Shown piece by piece: positions 1-10,083 of a stretch of DNA of 64,000 bases. Each line of letters begins with the position of its first letter. The first letter of the stretch is position 1. The DNA comes from Nocardiopsis_C rhodophaea. Its GTDB lineage: Bacteria > Actinomycetota > Actinomycetes > Streptosporangiales > Streptosporangiaceae. Both the position numbers and the translations under genes were made by a program. Where the stretch lies: contig NZ_BAAAPC010000002.1 of assembly GCF_039530945.1 (NCBI RefSeq), positions 335,285-399,284 of the forward strand. Reading direction: 5' to 3'. The notes under the pieces were generated by a model. It saw nothing but the letters and a program-made list of their open reading frames with translations. It did no database searches and was not told the origin of the DNA.

Positions 1-716
1 CGCTCGGCGCTGATCGCCGCGCCGGTCGGGTTCTGCGCCCGGTTGGTCACGATGACGGCCCGCGCCCCGCCGCGCAGGGCCGCGTTCAGATCGTCGGGCA
101 GCGGCCCCTCATCATCCATCCGCATCGGCACCCGCTTCAGCCCAAGGCCCGCGGCGAGGTCGTATTCGCTGGGCCAGCCCGGATCCTCCAGGGCGACAGT
201 GTCGCCGGGCCGCAGCGAGGAGCGCAGCACCCGGTCGATACCGTCGAGGGCACCCGAGGTCAGGGTCAGCGCGGAGCAGGGAACGCCATCGGCTTCGAGG
301 ATGGCCCGCGCCTCGTCTCGCATCTCCGGGAGGATCGGCGGATCGCCGTAGAGCGGGTGGCGGCCGGAGCGCCGTGCCGCCACGGCGGCAAGGGCGGCGC
401 CGAGGTCGGGGAGCAGCCGGGGATCGGGGTTGCCGCTCCCGGCGTCCCGGGTGTCCGGAGAGGCGGCGGCCTCGGTGTCGCGTGGAAGGCTGGCGGGGCG
501 GGCGCGGACGCGGGTGCCGCGCCGACCGCCGGTCTCGACGAGCCCGCGGTCCCGCAGCAGCCGGTAGGCGGAGGCGACGGTGTTGGGGTTGACCCCCAGC
601 TCGCTGGCGAGGTCGCGGATCGAAGGAAGAGCCGTCCCCGATGGCAGGTCACCTTCGATGATCGCCTGCTCGACGCTGCCGGCGATCTCGTACGATCCGC
701 GTCCGGTGATGGCCAT
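1..716 (-). CDS. MocR-type (GntR + aminotransferase-like) regulator, 3' part outside the window
   Basis: The reading frame runs from the ATG at 716 to the window edge without a stop, so only the first 238 residues are seen. Residues 1-70 form a GntR winged helix: a start like MAITGRGSYEIAGSVEQAI, then LPSIRDLASELGVNPNTVAS and a wing GLVETGGRRGTRV. After a Pro/Ala-rich linker, from about residue 110, comes the start of a fold-type I aminotransferase-like domain (HPLYGDPPILPEMR, LTLTSGALDGIDRVL, ALEDPGWPSEYDLAA, NPTGAAIS). This two-domain plan defines MocR regulators, which sense PLP or related ligands. The PLP lysine would lie beyond the edge. Family assignment is firm; target genes cannot be told from this fragment. 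Confidence 0.9.
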   Translation of the reverse strand, partial: MAITGRGSYEIAGSVEQAIIEGDLPSGTALPSIRDLASELGVNPNTVASAYRLLRDRGLVETGGRRGTRVRARPASLPRDTEAAASPDTRDAGSGNPDPRLLPDLGAALAAVAARRSGRHPLYGDPPILPEMRDEARAILEADGVPCSALTLTSGALDGIDRVLRSSLRPGDTVALEDPGWPSEYDLAAGLGLKRVPMRMDDEGPLPDDLNAALRGGARAVIVTNRAQNPTGAAISAE

Positions 717-1178
717 GTTCCGCATTATCCAGCAGGGCGGCGGGCTGGAGTGCGGCACCGCTCGCCACCCTACGCCACGGACGCCGGGTCCGCACCCGTT
801 CCCGCGCTCCGACTTCCGCCGCCCGACGTCGGCGACCGCCGTTGGCCAGCGCCGGGTGGGACGCGCGTTCCCGTGAATTCTCTGTCACCCGCTGATTAAT
901 TCTCCATTGGTTATCGGCAATCTGTTGCGTCTTCCGATTCGTGTTGTCCTATAGCGGAACATTGTTTTGCGGGGCGAACGTACGTACGCCTGCGACGGGT
1001 TGTGTGCGCAGGGTGAATTCATCCCCGCTGACCTGCGAAGTTGTTAAGATTTTGTATGGGGTACTTGAATTCTCGCGTGGGTCGTGTTTTTCAATGGAAG
1101 AACGCGGAGTCTCGCCCTTGGCGCCGTATGGCGTCGTGCGGGATGGTGTTTCGAGTGTGAGGAGTCGACATCAAAGGC
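717..1178. other. Intergenic region between divergent MocR and betaine genes
   Basis: No convincing gene lies in these 462 bases. From about 890 to 1110 the DNA is distinctly more AT-rich than its surroundings, as expected for a promoter zone. It holds a 10-bp palindrome CGTACGTACG near 980. I could not fix a -35/-10 pair or recognise a riboswitch. The region must carry the promoter of the betaine gene and probably that of the MocR gene. Confidence 0.5.
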
Positions 1179-2810
<1,632 letters not shown>

Positions 2811-2895
2811 CGGCGGCTGAGGCGGCCGGTACGCCCCCGCGACCTCGCCCCCGTCGCGCCCCACCAGCGTTCCCCGCCATCATCCCCACCCCCGG

Positions 2896-2923
2896 TCCGG
2901 CCCCGCGAACCAGCGGGGCCGGA
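2896..2923 (+). terminator. Hairpin downstream of the betaine gene
   Basis: A perfect inverted repeat with 11-bp arms (TCCGGCCCCGC / GCGGGGCCGGA) and a 6-base loop lies 86 bases after the betaine gene stop and is followed by CCCGTTT. It sits between convergent genes and may serve both. Confidence 0.65.
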
Positions 2924-2969
2924 TCCCGTTTCCGGTCGCGCCTTCGCCGAGATCAACGGAGGAAGGCGC

Positions 2970-3917
2970 TCAGGCGAGGTCCAGATCCCAGGTCTGACCG
3001 ACGAGGTCATGGCCGAACATGCGTCCCGGCTCGGACTTCACCAGTCGGAACCCGGCGCGCTGGTAGATGCGGCGCGCGGGGGCGAGGACGGATACCGTCC
3101 ACAGGACCATCCGCTTGTACCCCGCGGAGCGGGCGAATGAGACGCACGTGTCGATGAGGTGGCCGCCGACGCCGTGCCCGCGCGCCGACGGCTCCACGAA
3201 GAGCAGCCGCAGCCGGGCCGTGGTGTCGTCCTCGCGGACGCAGAAGATGGCGCCCACGCGCTCCCCGTTGATCTCCGCGACCCACGCGTTCTCCCGGCGC
3301 GGGTCGTGCTCCTGGCCGTACTCCGCGGCGACTTTGGCGACGAGCGCCTCATAGGTCTGGTCCCAACCGTGCTCCTCCGCGTACAGCGCGCCGTTGCGCT
3401 CGATCACCCACCCCAGGTCGCCCGGGCGCAGCGGGCGCATGACCACCGTCGACGGGCGGTCGGCGGCGGGCTCGCCGAACAGGTGGCGGACGGTGGCCAT
3501 AGCGGAGAGGAGGCGGCGCCGGTCGGCCGGGGTCAGATGCCCGACGAGCTCGCGGATCTGCTCGTTGGAGCGGTCGTCGAGCATCGCGGCAGCATCGGCG
3601 CCCTTGCCGCTCAGCTCGATCACCTGGCGTCGGCCGTCCTCAGGGGACGGGGAGCGGGTGATCAAGCCGTTGTTCTCCATCCGCGTGAGCACGCGGCTGA
3701 GTTGCCCGGCGTCCATGTCGAGGGAGCGTCGCAGGTCGACGGCCTCGGTGCGGTCGCGGTTCCGCAGCTCGTAGAGGATCCTCGCCTCGGTCAGCGACCA
3801 GGGTGAGTCGAGCAGCCCCGGGCGGAGCAGCCCGAGGCGTCGGGTGACGAGTCGATTGAACCCCCGGATCTGCGTGATGTCGTCCAGTGGAATGTCGGTG
3901 GAGCGCTGGGTATCCAT
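2970..3917 (-). CDS. MarR-GNAT fusion: winged-helix regulator with C-terminal N-acetyltransferase
   Basis: Residues 1-150 form a MarR winged helix (SLTEARILYELRNRD, DMDAGQLSRVLTRMENNGLI, then the wing SPEDGRRQVIELSGKG). Residues 158-315 form a GNAT acetyltransferase with the acetyl-CoA loop as EPSARGHGVGGHLID and the late motif ARRIYQRAGFRLV. Such fused MarR/GNAT proteins are widespread in actinobacteria and proteobacteria; the acetyl acceptor is usually unknown. The ATG at 3917 is preceded by GAGGAAGTC. A near-palindromic 25-bp site at 3931-3955 sits directly upstream, which suggests autorepression. No obvious target gene is adjacent; the neighbours are a betaine synthase and a CoA-ester lyase. 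Confidence 0.88.
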   Translation of the reverse strand: MDTQRSTDIPLDDITQIRGFNRLVTRRLGLLRPGLLDSPWSLTEARILYELRNRDRTEAVDLRRSLDMDAGQLSRVLTRMENNGLITRSPSPEDGRRQVIELSGKGADAAAMLDDRSNEQIRELVGHLTPADRRRLLSAMATVRHLFGEPAADRPSTVVMRPLRPGDLGWVIERNGALYAEEHGWDQTYEALVAKVAAEYGQEHDPRRENAWVAEINGERVGAIFCVREDDTTARLRLLFVEPSARGHGVGGHLIDTCVSFARSAGYKRMVLWTVSVLAPARRIYQRAGFRLVKSEPGRMFGHDLVGQTWDLDLA

Positions 3918-3930
3918 GACTTCCTCAACG

Positions 3931-3955
3931 GATTGATTGACTCAGGCAACCAATC
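3931..3955. promoter_or_regulatory. Putative MarR autoregulatory operator
   Basis: A 25-bp imperfect palindrome (GATTGATTGACT / CAGGCAACCAATC on the plus strand) has 10 of 12 arm positions complementary about a central base. It lies 14 bases upstream of the MarR-GNAT start codon, where a repressor would block transcription. The size and AT-rich arms fit MarR sites; binding is inferred. Confidence 0.6.
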
Positions 3956-4048
3956 TACGCCGGGCCGTCGGACGAAGAAAGGGGTGGCAATGCCACCCCC
4001 AAGGTCCAAGCACCCCTCCGGCCCGTAGCCACCGGCCGCGAGCCCAGT

Positions 4049-5002
4049 TCAGCTTTCCGGCTCGAACCGCTTCGTCTGCGTGAGCCCCGCGGCACGCCCC
4101 TTGGCCGCCACGACCAGGGCCATCTTCCGCGACGCCTCGTCCAACATCTCGTCGCCGAGCATCACCGCGCCGCGGCGCTCCACCGTGGTGGCGTGTTCGT
4201 AGGCGTCTAGGATCAGCTCGGCGCGGTCGTAATCCTCCTGGGTCGGGGCGTAGGCCTCGTTGGCCGCGGCGACCTGCGACGGATGCAGCACCCACTTGCC
4301 GTCGAAGCCGAGGGCGGCCGTGCGGCCGGCGGAGCGGCGGAACGCCTCCACATCACGGATCTGCAGGTAGGGCCCGTCGATCGCCTGCAGGCCGTGGGCG
4401 CGCGCCGCCGTCAGAATGCGCATCAGCACGTAGTGGTAGGCGTCCCCGACGTCGTATCCGGGCGGCTGCTCGCCGACCACGAGCGTCTTCATGTTCATCG
4501 ACGCCATGAAGTCGGCCGGACCGTAGACCAGCGTCTCCAAGCGGGGCGACGCGGCCGCGATGGCGCCGATCGACTGGAGCCCGCGGGCGTCCTCGATCTG
4601 CGCCTCGATGCCGATCCGCCCGAGGGGCAGGCCCACGGCGCGCTCGATCTGCGTGAGCAGGAGGTCCAGCCAGGACACCTGCTCGGGGCCGGTGACCTTG
4701 GGCAGTACCAGGCAGTCGAGTTCGGCTCCGGCGCCCTCCACGACTGCGATCACATCGCGATAGGTCCAGGGGCTCCCGAGGTCGTTGACGCGGACCGTGC
4801 GGATCCTGCCGCCCCAGCCGCCCTCGCGCAGCGCCGCGACGACGTTCTCCCGCGCGCGCTCCTTCTCCAGCGGGGCGACGGCGTCCTCCAGATCGAGGAA
4901 GAACGCGTCCACGTCCAGCCCGCGCGCCTTCTCGATGAACCGCGGGCTGGACCCCGGCACCGCGAGAACCGATCGGCGTGAACTCGACGCCACCGCACCC
5001 AT
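4049..5002 (-). CDS. CoA-ester lyase of the HpcH/HpaI - citrate lyase beta-chain (CitE-like) family
   Basis: The 317-residue protein shows the CitE-like TIM barrel: RSVLAVPGSSPRFIEKA with DAFFLDLEDAV near the N-terminus, LDCLVLPKVTGPEQV, an acidic metal site in IGIEAQIEDARGL, YGPADFMASM, and GKWVLHPSQVAAAN. These motifs match malyl-CoA, citramalyl-CoA or related acyl-CoA lyases using Mg2+ and CoA thioesters. The start at 5002 is chosen because CAGGAG sits six bases ahead; longer in-frame starts at 5041 and 5203 lack such a site and overlap the divergent gene's leader. It is transcribed alone, divergent from a BisC-like oxidoreductase. Exact substrate cannot be told from sequence. Confidence 0.85.
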   Translation of the reverse strand: MGAVASSSRRSVLAVPGSSPRFIEKARGLDVDAFFLDLEDAVAPLEKERARENVVAALREGGWGGRIRTVRVNDLGSPWTYRDVIAVVEGAGAELDCLVLPKVTGPEQVSWLDLLLTQIERAVGLPLGRIGIEAQIEDARGLQSIGAIAAASPRLETLVYGPADFMASMNMKTLVVGEQPPGYDVGDAYHYVLMRILTAARAHGLQAIDGPYLQIRDVEAFRRSAGRTAALGFDGKWVLHPSQVAAANEAYAPTQEDYDRAELILDAYEHATTVERRGAVMLGDEMLDEASRKMALVVAAKGRAAGLTQTKRFEPES

Positions 5003-5166
5003 GTACCACTCCTGAGAATCGACGGGCTCCGCGCGAACCATCCTCGCAAACCGTGCGGTGGGTTCGGGGCTCGCCGCCGTGCGTGTGGCGAAGAACGGCG
5101 CATAGAGTGCGTTTCGGCGCGAAAGTGCGAAAGCGTGCCGCGGGCAGGGGCGGAAGGAGTGTCCAC

Positions 5167-7503
5167 GTGGACCGTGATCTGAAGGTCTATCCGGCCAGCG
5201 CACACTGGGGGACCTACCAGGTACTGGTGGACGGCGACCGCGTCGTGGGCGTCCGCCCGGACCCGGCCGACCCCGCTCCGTCCCCGATCATCGAGAACAC
5301 CCCCGAGGCGCAGCACCACCCGAGCCGCGTCGCCCGCCCCGCGGTGCGTCGGCGCTGGCTCCGCAATGGTCCCGGGCCGGACGACCGGCGCGGCGCCCCC
5401 GACGACGAGTACGTGGCCGTGGACTGGGAGACCGTGCTCGACCTGCTCGCGGGCGAGTTCGACCGGGTCCGCACGGCGTTCGGCAACGCCGCGATCTACG
5501 GCGGGTCGTATGGGTGGGCGAGCGCTGGTCGGCTGCACCACTCCCAGAGCCAGCTGCACCGCTTCCTGAAGCTGATCGGCGGGTACACGCGCTCCAAGAA
5601 CACTTACAGCCACGCTGCCGTGGAGGTGCTGGTCCCCCACGTGGTCGGCGCGCGGGGAGCACACGATCTGCTGGAGCGACCGGCCACGTGGGAAGCCATC
5701 GCCAAGCACACCGACCTCATCGTCACGTTCGGCGGACTGCGGATCTCCAACACCTGGACCTCCTCGGGCGGTCGCGCCATCAACACGGCCGAGCCGGACA
5801 TGCGCTCCGCGAGTGAGGCGGGGGTGCGCACGGTGTCGATCAGCCCGCTGCGCGACGACACCCTCGCCGACATCGGCGCCGAGTGGCTCCCGGCGGCCCC
5901 GGGCACCGACACCGCGATCATGCTCGCGCTGATGTATGTGCTGTTCGACGAGGGCTTGGCGGACCTGGCTTTCCTGGACCGCTACACGGTGGGTGCCCAC
6001 GTGCTGCGGCGGTACGTAATGGGGGAGACCGACGGCGTCGCCAAGAGCCCGGAATGGGCGGCGGACCTGTGTGAGCTGTCGGCGGGCACGCTGCGCGACC
6101 TGGCCCGGCGGATGGCGTCCGGCCGGACCCTGATCAACGTGGGGTGGTCGGTACAGCGGGCCCGGTACGGCGAGCAGCCGCTGTGGGCCGGAATCGCGCT
6201 GGCGGCCTGCCTCGGCCAGATCGGCCTGCCCGGCGGCGGCTTCGCCACCGGCTACGGCTCGACCGGCCGCCACGGCGGCGGCGCCACGCCCGGCGGCCTC
6301 CCCCGGATGCCTCAGGGCGCCAACCCGATCGACTCGTTCATCCCGGTCGCGCGCGTCGCCGACATGCTGCTGCACCCGGGGGAGAGCTACGACTTCGACG
6401 GCGAGCGCCGCACCTACCCCGACATCCGCATGGTGGTGTGGTCCGGCGGGAACCCCTTCCACCACCATCAGAACCTCGCCCGCCTGACGCGGGCGTTCGG
6501 GCGTCCCGACACCGTCGTCGTGGTTGAGACCCACTGGACCGCGACGGCCAGGCACGCCGACATCGTGCTGCCGTCCACGACCACGCTCGAACGCGACGAC
6601 CTCACCGCCGGACGCGGCGACCTGCGCCTGCGCGCAATGCCGCAAGCGGTGCCGCCCCACGGCGAAGCACGCGACGAGTACGACATCTACGCGGCACTCG
6701 CCCGACGTCTGGGCGCCGAGCAGGAGTTCACCGAGGGCCGCACCTCGGGGGAGTGGCTGCGGTACATCTACGAGCAGTGGCGCGAACGGCAGCCGGAGGA
6801 CGTGCCGGACTTCGACGCTTTTTGGGCCGCTGGCAGCATCGACATCCCCGGGCGTGTCGGCGACGAGACGACCTTCGGTGACTTCCGCACCGATCCCGAC
6901 GCCCACCCGCTGCACACCCCGAGCGGGCGCATCGAGCTCTTCTCGGAGATGATCGAGTCCTTCGAGTACGCGGACTGCCCCGGCCACCCGGTGTGGCTGC
7001 CCTCGGAAGAGCGTTTCGGTACCCAGCGGGCCCAGCGCTGGCCGCTCCTGATGATCGCCAACCAGCCGAGCGGACGCCTGCACAGCCAGCAGGACATGGG
7101 AGCCCACAGCAGATCCCAGAAGATCACCGACCGCGCCCCTCTCCGGGTTCACCCGGATGACGCGGCCGAGCGTGGGCTGCGGAGCGGGGATGTCGTGAAG
7201 GTCGTCAACGACATCGGTAGCTGCCTCGCCGGGGTCGAGATCAGCGAGGAACTGCGCCGGGGCGTGGTTCAGCTGTCGACCGGCGCCTGGTACGACCCGT
7301 CAGCTCCCGGAGTGGCCACCTGCGTCCACGGCAACCCGAACGTGCTGGCGCGCGACATCGGCACGTCCGCCTTGAGTCAGGGGACGACAGCCCAGCACAT
7401 CCTGGTCGAGGTAAAGAAGTACGAGGCCACCCCGCCCCCCGTGCGTGCCTTCGACCCACCAGAGCTCGCTGCCCTCGAACCAGAGGATTCGCCCAGGACG
7501 TGA
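5167..7503 (+). CDS. BisC/TorA-type molybdopterin oxidoreductase, cytoplasmic
   Basis: The 778-residue protein belongs to the DMSO-reductase superfamily, in the branch without an N-terminal Fe-S cluster: there is no CxxC cluster motif and no twin-arginine signal, so it should act in the cytoplasm like biotin-sulfoxide reductase BisC. The motif YGGSYGWASAGRLHH (about residue 110) is the branch signature and holds a candidate serine ligand to molybdenum. Other marks are GLPGGGFATGYG, NPFHHHQNLARL, ETHWTATARHADIVLPSTTTLE, and a C-terminal cofactor domain with LLMIANQPSGRLHSQ and QLSTGAWYDP. Likely substrates are S- or N-oxides such as biotin or methionine sulfoxide. The GTG start at 5167 has an ideal GGAAGGAG seven bases upstream. 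No redox partner is adjacent. Confidence 0.88.
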   Translation: MDRDLKVYPASAHWGTYQVLVDGDRVVGVRPDPADPAPSPIIENTPEAQHHPSRVARPAVRRRWLRNGPGPDDRRGAPDDEYVAVDWETVLDLLAGEFDRVRTAFGNAAIYGGSYGWASAGRLHHSQSQLHRFLKLIGGYTRSKNTYSHAAVEVLVPHVVGARGAHDLLERPATWEAIAKHTDLIVTFGGLRISNTWTSSGGRAINTAEPDMRSASEAGVRTVSISPLRDDTLADIGAEWLPAAPGTDTAIMLALMYVLFDEGLADLAFLDRYTVGAHVLRRYVMGETDGVAKSPEWAADLCELSAGTLRDLARRMASGRTLINVGWSVQRARYGEQPLWAGIALAACLGQIGLPGGGFATGYGSTGRHGGGATPGGLPRMPQGANPIDSFIPVARVADMLLHPGESYDFDGERRTYPDIRMVVWSGGNPFHHHQNLARLTRAFGRPDTVVVVETHWTATARHADIVLPSTTTLERDDLTAGRGDLRLRAMPQAVPPHGEARDEYDIYAALARRLGAEQEFTEGRTSGEWLRYIYEQWRERQPEDVPDFDAFWAAGSIDIPGRVGDETTFGDFRTDPDAHPLHTPSGRIELFSEMIESFEYADCPGHPVWLPSEERFGTQRAQRWPLLMIANQPSGRLHSQQDMGAHSRSQKITDRAPLRVHPDDAAERGLRSGDVVKVVNDIGSCLAGVEISEELRRGVVQLSTGAWYDPSAPGVATCVHGNPNVLARDIGTSALSQGTTAQHILVEVKKYEATPPPVRAFDPPELAALEPEDSPRT

Positions 7504-7522
7504 CCTGCGCTCGCCGCGCAGC

Positions 7523-7612
7523 CGTGGAATCTCCGCGTGCGCGGAGCTTTCTTGGACAGCTCCAGCAGCCCGGTTTCTTCCAGCGGTCCATCTCCGCGTG
7601 CGCGGAGCTTTC
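7523..7612 (-). CRISPR. Minimal type I-E-like CRISPR relic: two repeats, one 32-bp spacer
   Basis: Two copies of a repeat start exactly 61 bases apart. Read on the minus strand, each 29-base unit contains GCTCCGCGCACGCGGAG, with the self-complementary CTCCGCG / CGCGGAG stem of type I-E repeats; actinobacterial I-E repeats have the same build with CCCC for CTCC. Units are 7584-7612 and 7523-7551, and the spacer 7552-7583 is 32 bases, the type I-E size. The last 24 or so bases of the two copies agree except at one end: the 3' end of the 7523-7551 copy has decayed (ATTCCACGG instead of ATGGACCG), as is usual for a leader-distal terminal repeat. That places the leader at 7613 and above. No cas gene occurs in the window, so this is an orphan mini-array or remnant. 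Confidence 0.75.
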
Positions 7613-7855
7613 AGCAATCGACCTGCACTAACCCGGCTCGTTATCCTCTCGCGACCTTAAGCGCGTCCGTTGCGGTCGTTGTCTGTCCGCGATCCCCAGC
7701 GTATTCCCCTGGTCTTCGATCAGGTACGTAGAGCTGATTCTCGACGCCTGCGCTGTCATTCCTCGTACCTCGGTACCCCCGCGTCGCTTCGGCATGCGGC
7801 GGTTGGTCTGCGGAGCCGCTTCCCGCCTGCTGTCCGGGTTCCCTCGAAAATGAAC

Positions 7856-7874
7856 ATAGGTTAGCCTCTACTAA
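7856..7874 (+). promoter_or_regulatory. IdeR/DmdR-type iron box
   Basis: The 19-bp stretch ATAGGTTAGCCTCTACTAA matches 14 of 19 positions of the actinobacterial iron-box consensus TTAGGTTAGGCTAACCTAA, with both outer arms intact. It lies 84 bases before the siderophore permease start, so iron-dependent repression of the transporter is expected. Confidence 0.75.
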
Positions 7875-7957
7875 GTTGTGATGAGACTGCGTGGTCGGAG
7901 GGGTGCGGTGTCCCAGCGGGCGTGGTGGCCTGTGCCCGGCCCCCTGGATGGGGTGCG

Positions 7958-9064
7958 ATGAGCCTGGATCGCACCTTTACCGCTGCTGCAGGCAACTCCG
8001 GCCATGTTGAGGACTTCTCACTCACCGCGAGCGCGCTGGACCTCCGGACCCGGGTACATGGTCGGACGCATGCCATGCGGGTGGCCGGGATTCTGACCGC
8101 GCTGGGTGTCCTGGCTCTGTGCGTGGTGCTGAGCATCGCCATCGGCGCCGAGCCGATTCCGCTCGCTGCCGTCTGGCACGCGCTGTGGGGCCCCGAAGGC
8201 TCCTACGGGCACAGCGTCATCTACGAACTACGTTTCCCCAGAGCCATCCTCGGTGTGCTCGTCGGTGCGGCGCTCGGGGTCGCTGGCGCGCTCATGCAGG
8301 CATTGACGCGCAACCCCCTGGCCGACCCCGGCATTCTTGGAGTCAACCAGGGCGCTGCGGCCGCCGTAGTGGTCGCGATCGCGGGCTTCGGCCTGGCCTC
8401 CCGCGACGAGTACGTGTGGTTCGCTTTCGCGGGCGCCGGGATCACCGCCTTCCTCGTGTACGCGCTCGGCTCGCGTGGGCCCAGCGGCGCGCCCCCCGCC
8501 CGGCTCGCACTGATTGGCGCCGCCGTCGCCGCCCTCTTACAGGGGCTGATCTACAGCGTGATCGCGCTGGGCTCCTCCACCTTCGACCGCATGCGCTTCT
8601 GGCAGGTCGGTACGTTTGCCGGACGCGATCTGGACGTCCTCATGAAGGTCTGGCCATTCCTGGCCATCGGGCTGGTCACCGCCCTCCTGCTTGGCCCCGC
8701 CCTGAACGCCATCGCGCTCAGTGACGACCTCGCTGCCGCCTTCGGCGACCGGATCGGCCTTGCCCGCGCCGTCTCCGCCCTGAGCATCGTGCTGCTGTGC
8801 GGTGCCGCGACCGCTACCGCCGGGCCGATCTGGTTCGTTGGGCTCATCGTGCCGCATGCCGCCCGCGCCATCGTCGGTCCTGACCAGCGTTGGGTTCTCC
8901 CGTATTCGGCCCTGCTCGCGGCGATCTTGCTGACCTCGGCGGACACTCTGGGCAGGGTCGTGCTTCCCAGCGGCGAGTTGCACGTCGGCATCCTCACCGC
9001 CGTGATCGGCTGCGGCTACCTCGTCGGGTTGCTCTACCGTGAATGGCGGACCGGACGTGCCTGA
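7958..9064 (+). CDS. FecCD-type siderophore ABC transporter permease
   Basis: This permease has about ten hydrophobic segments and the hallmark motifs of the FecCD/BtuC family: RFPRAILGVLVGAALGVAGALMQ, LTRNPLADPGILGVNQGAA, and near the end GPIWFVGLIVPHAARAIVGPD. It would form the membrane channel for ferric-siderophore import. The ATG at 7958 is preferred over GTG at 7922, since GGATGGGG precedes it; this gives 368 residues with a hydrophilic N-terminal tail of about 40 residues ahead of the first membrane helix. The ATPase gene follows after 46 bases. Family transporters usually have two permease genes and a binding protein; only one permease is here. An iron box upstream predicts repression by iron-loaded IdeR/DmdR. 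Confidence 0.88.
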   Translation: MSLDRTFTAAAGNSGHVEDFSLTASALDLRTRVHGRTHAMRVAGILTALGVLALCVVLSIAIGAEPIPLAAVWHALWGPEGSYGHSVIYELRFPRAILGVLVGAALGVAGALMQALTRNPLADPGILGVNQGAAAAVVVAIAGFGLASRDEYVWFAFAGAGITAFLVYALGSRGPSGAPPARLALIGAAVAALLQGLIYSVIALGSSTFDRMRFWQVGTFAGRDLDVLMKVWPFLAIGLVTALLLGPALNAIALSDDLAAAFGDRIGLARAVSALSIVLLCGAATATAGPIWFVGLIVPHAARAIVGPDQRWVLPYSALLAAILLTSADTLGRVVLPSGELHVGILTAVIGCGYLVGLLYREWRTGRA

Positions 9065-9110
9065 CATCCGTGACATCCGTGACCCGAAACGACCTCGCCA
9101 AGGAGAGACG

Positions 9111-10013
9111 ATGTCCCAACCGTCCCGGTTGTGGGGAGAGAACCTGACGCTCGCCTACGACCAGAGCGTCATCTCCCGGGATCTGGGGATCACCATCCCG
9201 GACTCCTCCTTCACCGTGATCGTCGGGCCCAACGCCTGCGGTAAGTCGACGCTCCTGCGTGCGCTGTCGCGGATGCTGAAGCCGGTGTCAGGCGCCGTTC
9301 ACCTCGACGGTCAGCTGATCAGCGCCTACCCCTCCAAGGAGGTCGCGCGCCGACTCGGCCTGCTGCCGCAGTCGTCGATCGCGCCGGACGGCATCACCGT
9401 CGCCGACCTGGTGGCGCGCGGTCGCTACCCCCACCAGAAGTTCCTCAAGCAGTGGTCGCGCGCCGACGAGCGGATCATCAGCGAGGCGATGGAGTCGACG
9501 GGCGTCGCCGAACTGGCCGACCGCATGGTCGACGAACTGTCCGGCGGCCAGCGCCAGCGCGTCTGGCTCGCCATGGTGCTGGCCCAGCAGACCCCCCTCC
9601 TCCTGCTCGACGAGCCCACCACCTACCTGGACATCGCGCACCAGATGGACGTGCTGGACCTGTGCGCGGAGCTGCATCACGAGCGCGACTACACGCTGGT
9701 CGCGGTGCTGCACGACCTCAACCACGCCTGCCGGTACGCCACCCACCTCATCGCCATGAAAGACGGCCAGGTGGTGGCCGAAGGCGACCCCGCCGAGATC
9801 ATCACGGCCGACCTGGTGGAGGAGGTCTTCGGGCTTCCGGTCCGGGTGGTCCCGGACCCCGAGACACAGACCCCGCTTGTCGTCCCCGCTGATCGGCGCG
9901 GCACGATCGCCCACCGGGCCGCCCGCCGCCGGGACGCCGACGCCTTCGGCGCGGCGAGCGACAGCGGCCCCGACGCCGAGGTCGCCGGGGTGGGCGAGTC
10001 CGGCGCCGCATGA
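9111..10013 (+). CDS. Siderophore ABC transporter ATP-binding protein (FepC-like)
   Basis: The 300-residue protein has Walker A GPNACGKST (about residue 43), the signature LSGGQRQRVWLAMVLAQ, Walker B LLLLDEPTTYLDIAHQ and the switch histidine VLHDLNHACRYA, all typical of FepC/FhuC ATPases that drive iron-siderophore uptake at the membrane's inner face. The ATG at 9111 has AAGGAGAG at the right distance; an earlier in-frame start would overlap the permease gene. After residue 255 a tail rich in Ala, Arg and Asp extends past the usual family end. It forms one operon with the permease upstream. Confidence 0.92.
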   Translation: MSQPSRLWGENLTLAYDQSVISRDLGITIPDSSFTVIVGPNACGKSTLLRALSRMLKPVSGAVHLDGQLISAYPSKEVARRLGLLPQSSIAPDGITVADLVARGRYPHQKFLKQWSRADERIISEAMESTGVAELADRMVDELSGGQRQRVWLAMVLAQQTPLLLLDEPTTYLDIAHQMDVLDLCAELHHERDYTLVAVLHDLNHACRYATHLIAMKDGQVVAEGDPAEIITADLVEEVFGLPVRVVPDPETQTPLVVPADRRGTIAHRAARRRDADAFGAASDSGPDAEVAGVGESGAA

Positions 10014-10042
10014 CCCGGCTCCCGGAACGTGAGCGGCTGTAG

Positions 10043-10074
10043 CGCCGACGCCCGCGGCGCCGCGGACGTCGGGG
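10043..10074. terminator. Hairpin between convergent ATPase and CYTH-CHAD genes
   Basis: Inverted repeat CCGACG ... CGTCGG encloses a second pair CGCGG / CCGCG. It lies in the 70-base gap between two converging genes and lacks a clear T-run; likely a shared intrinsic-like terminator. Confidence 0.5.
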
Positions 10075-10083
10075 CGGCCCCGC

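Noticed and set aside
717..1178. Riboswitch (for example c-di-AMP type) before the betaine gene
   Set aside because: The leader is long and AT-rich, but I could not find conserved core sequences or the expected pairing; a covariance-model search would decide.
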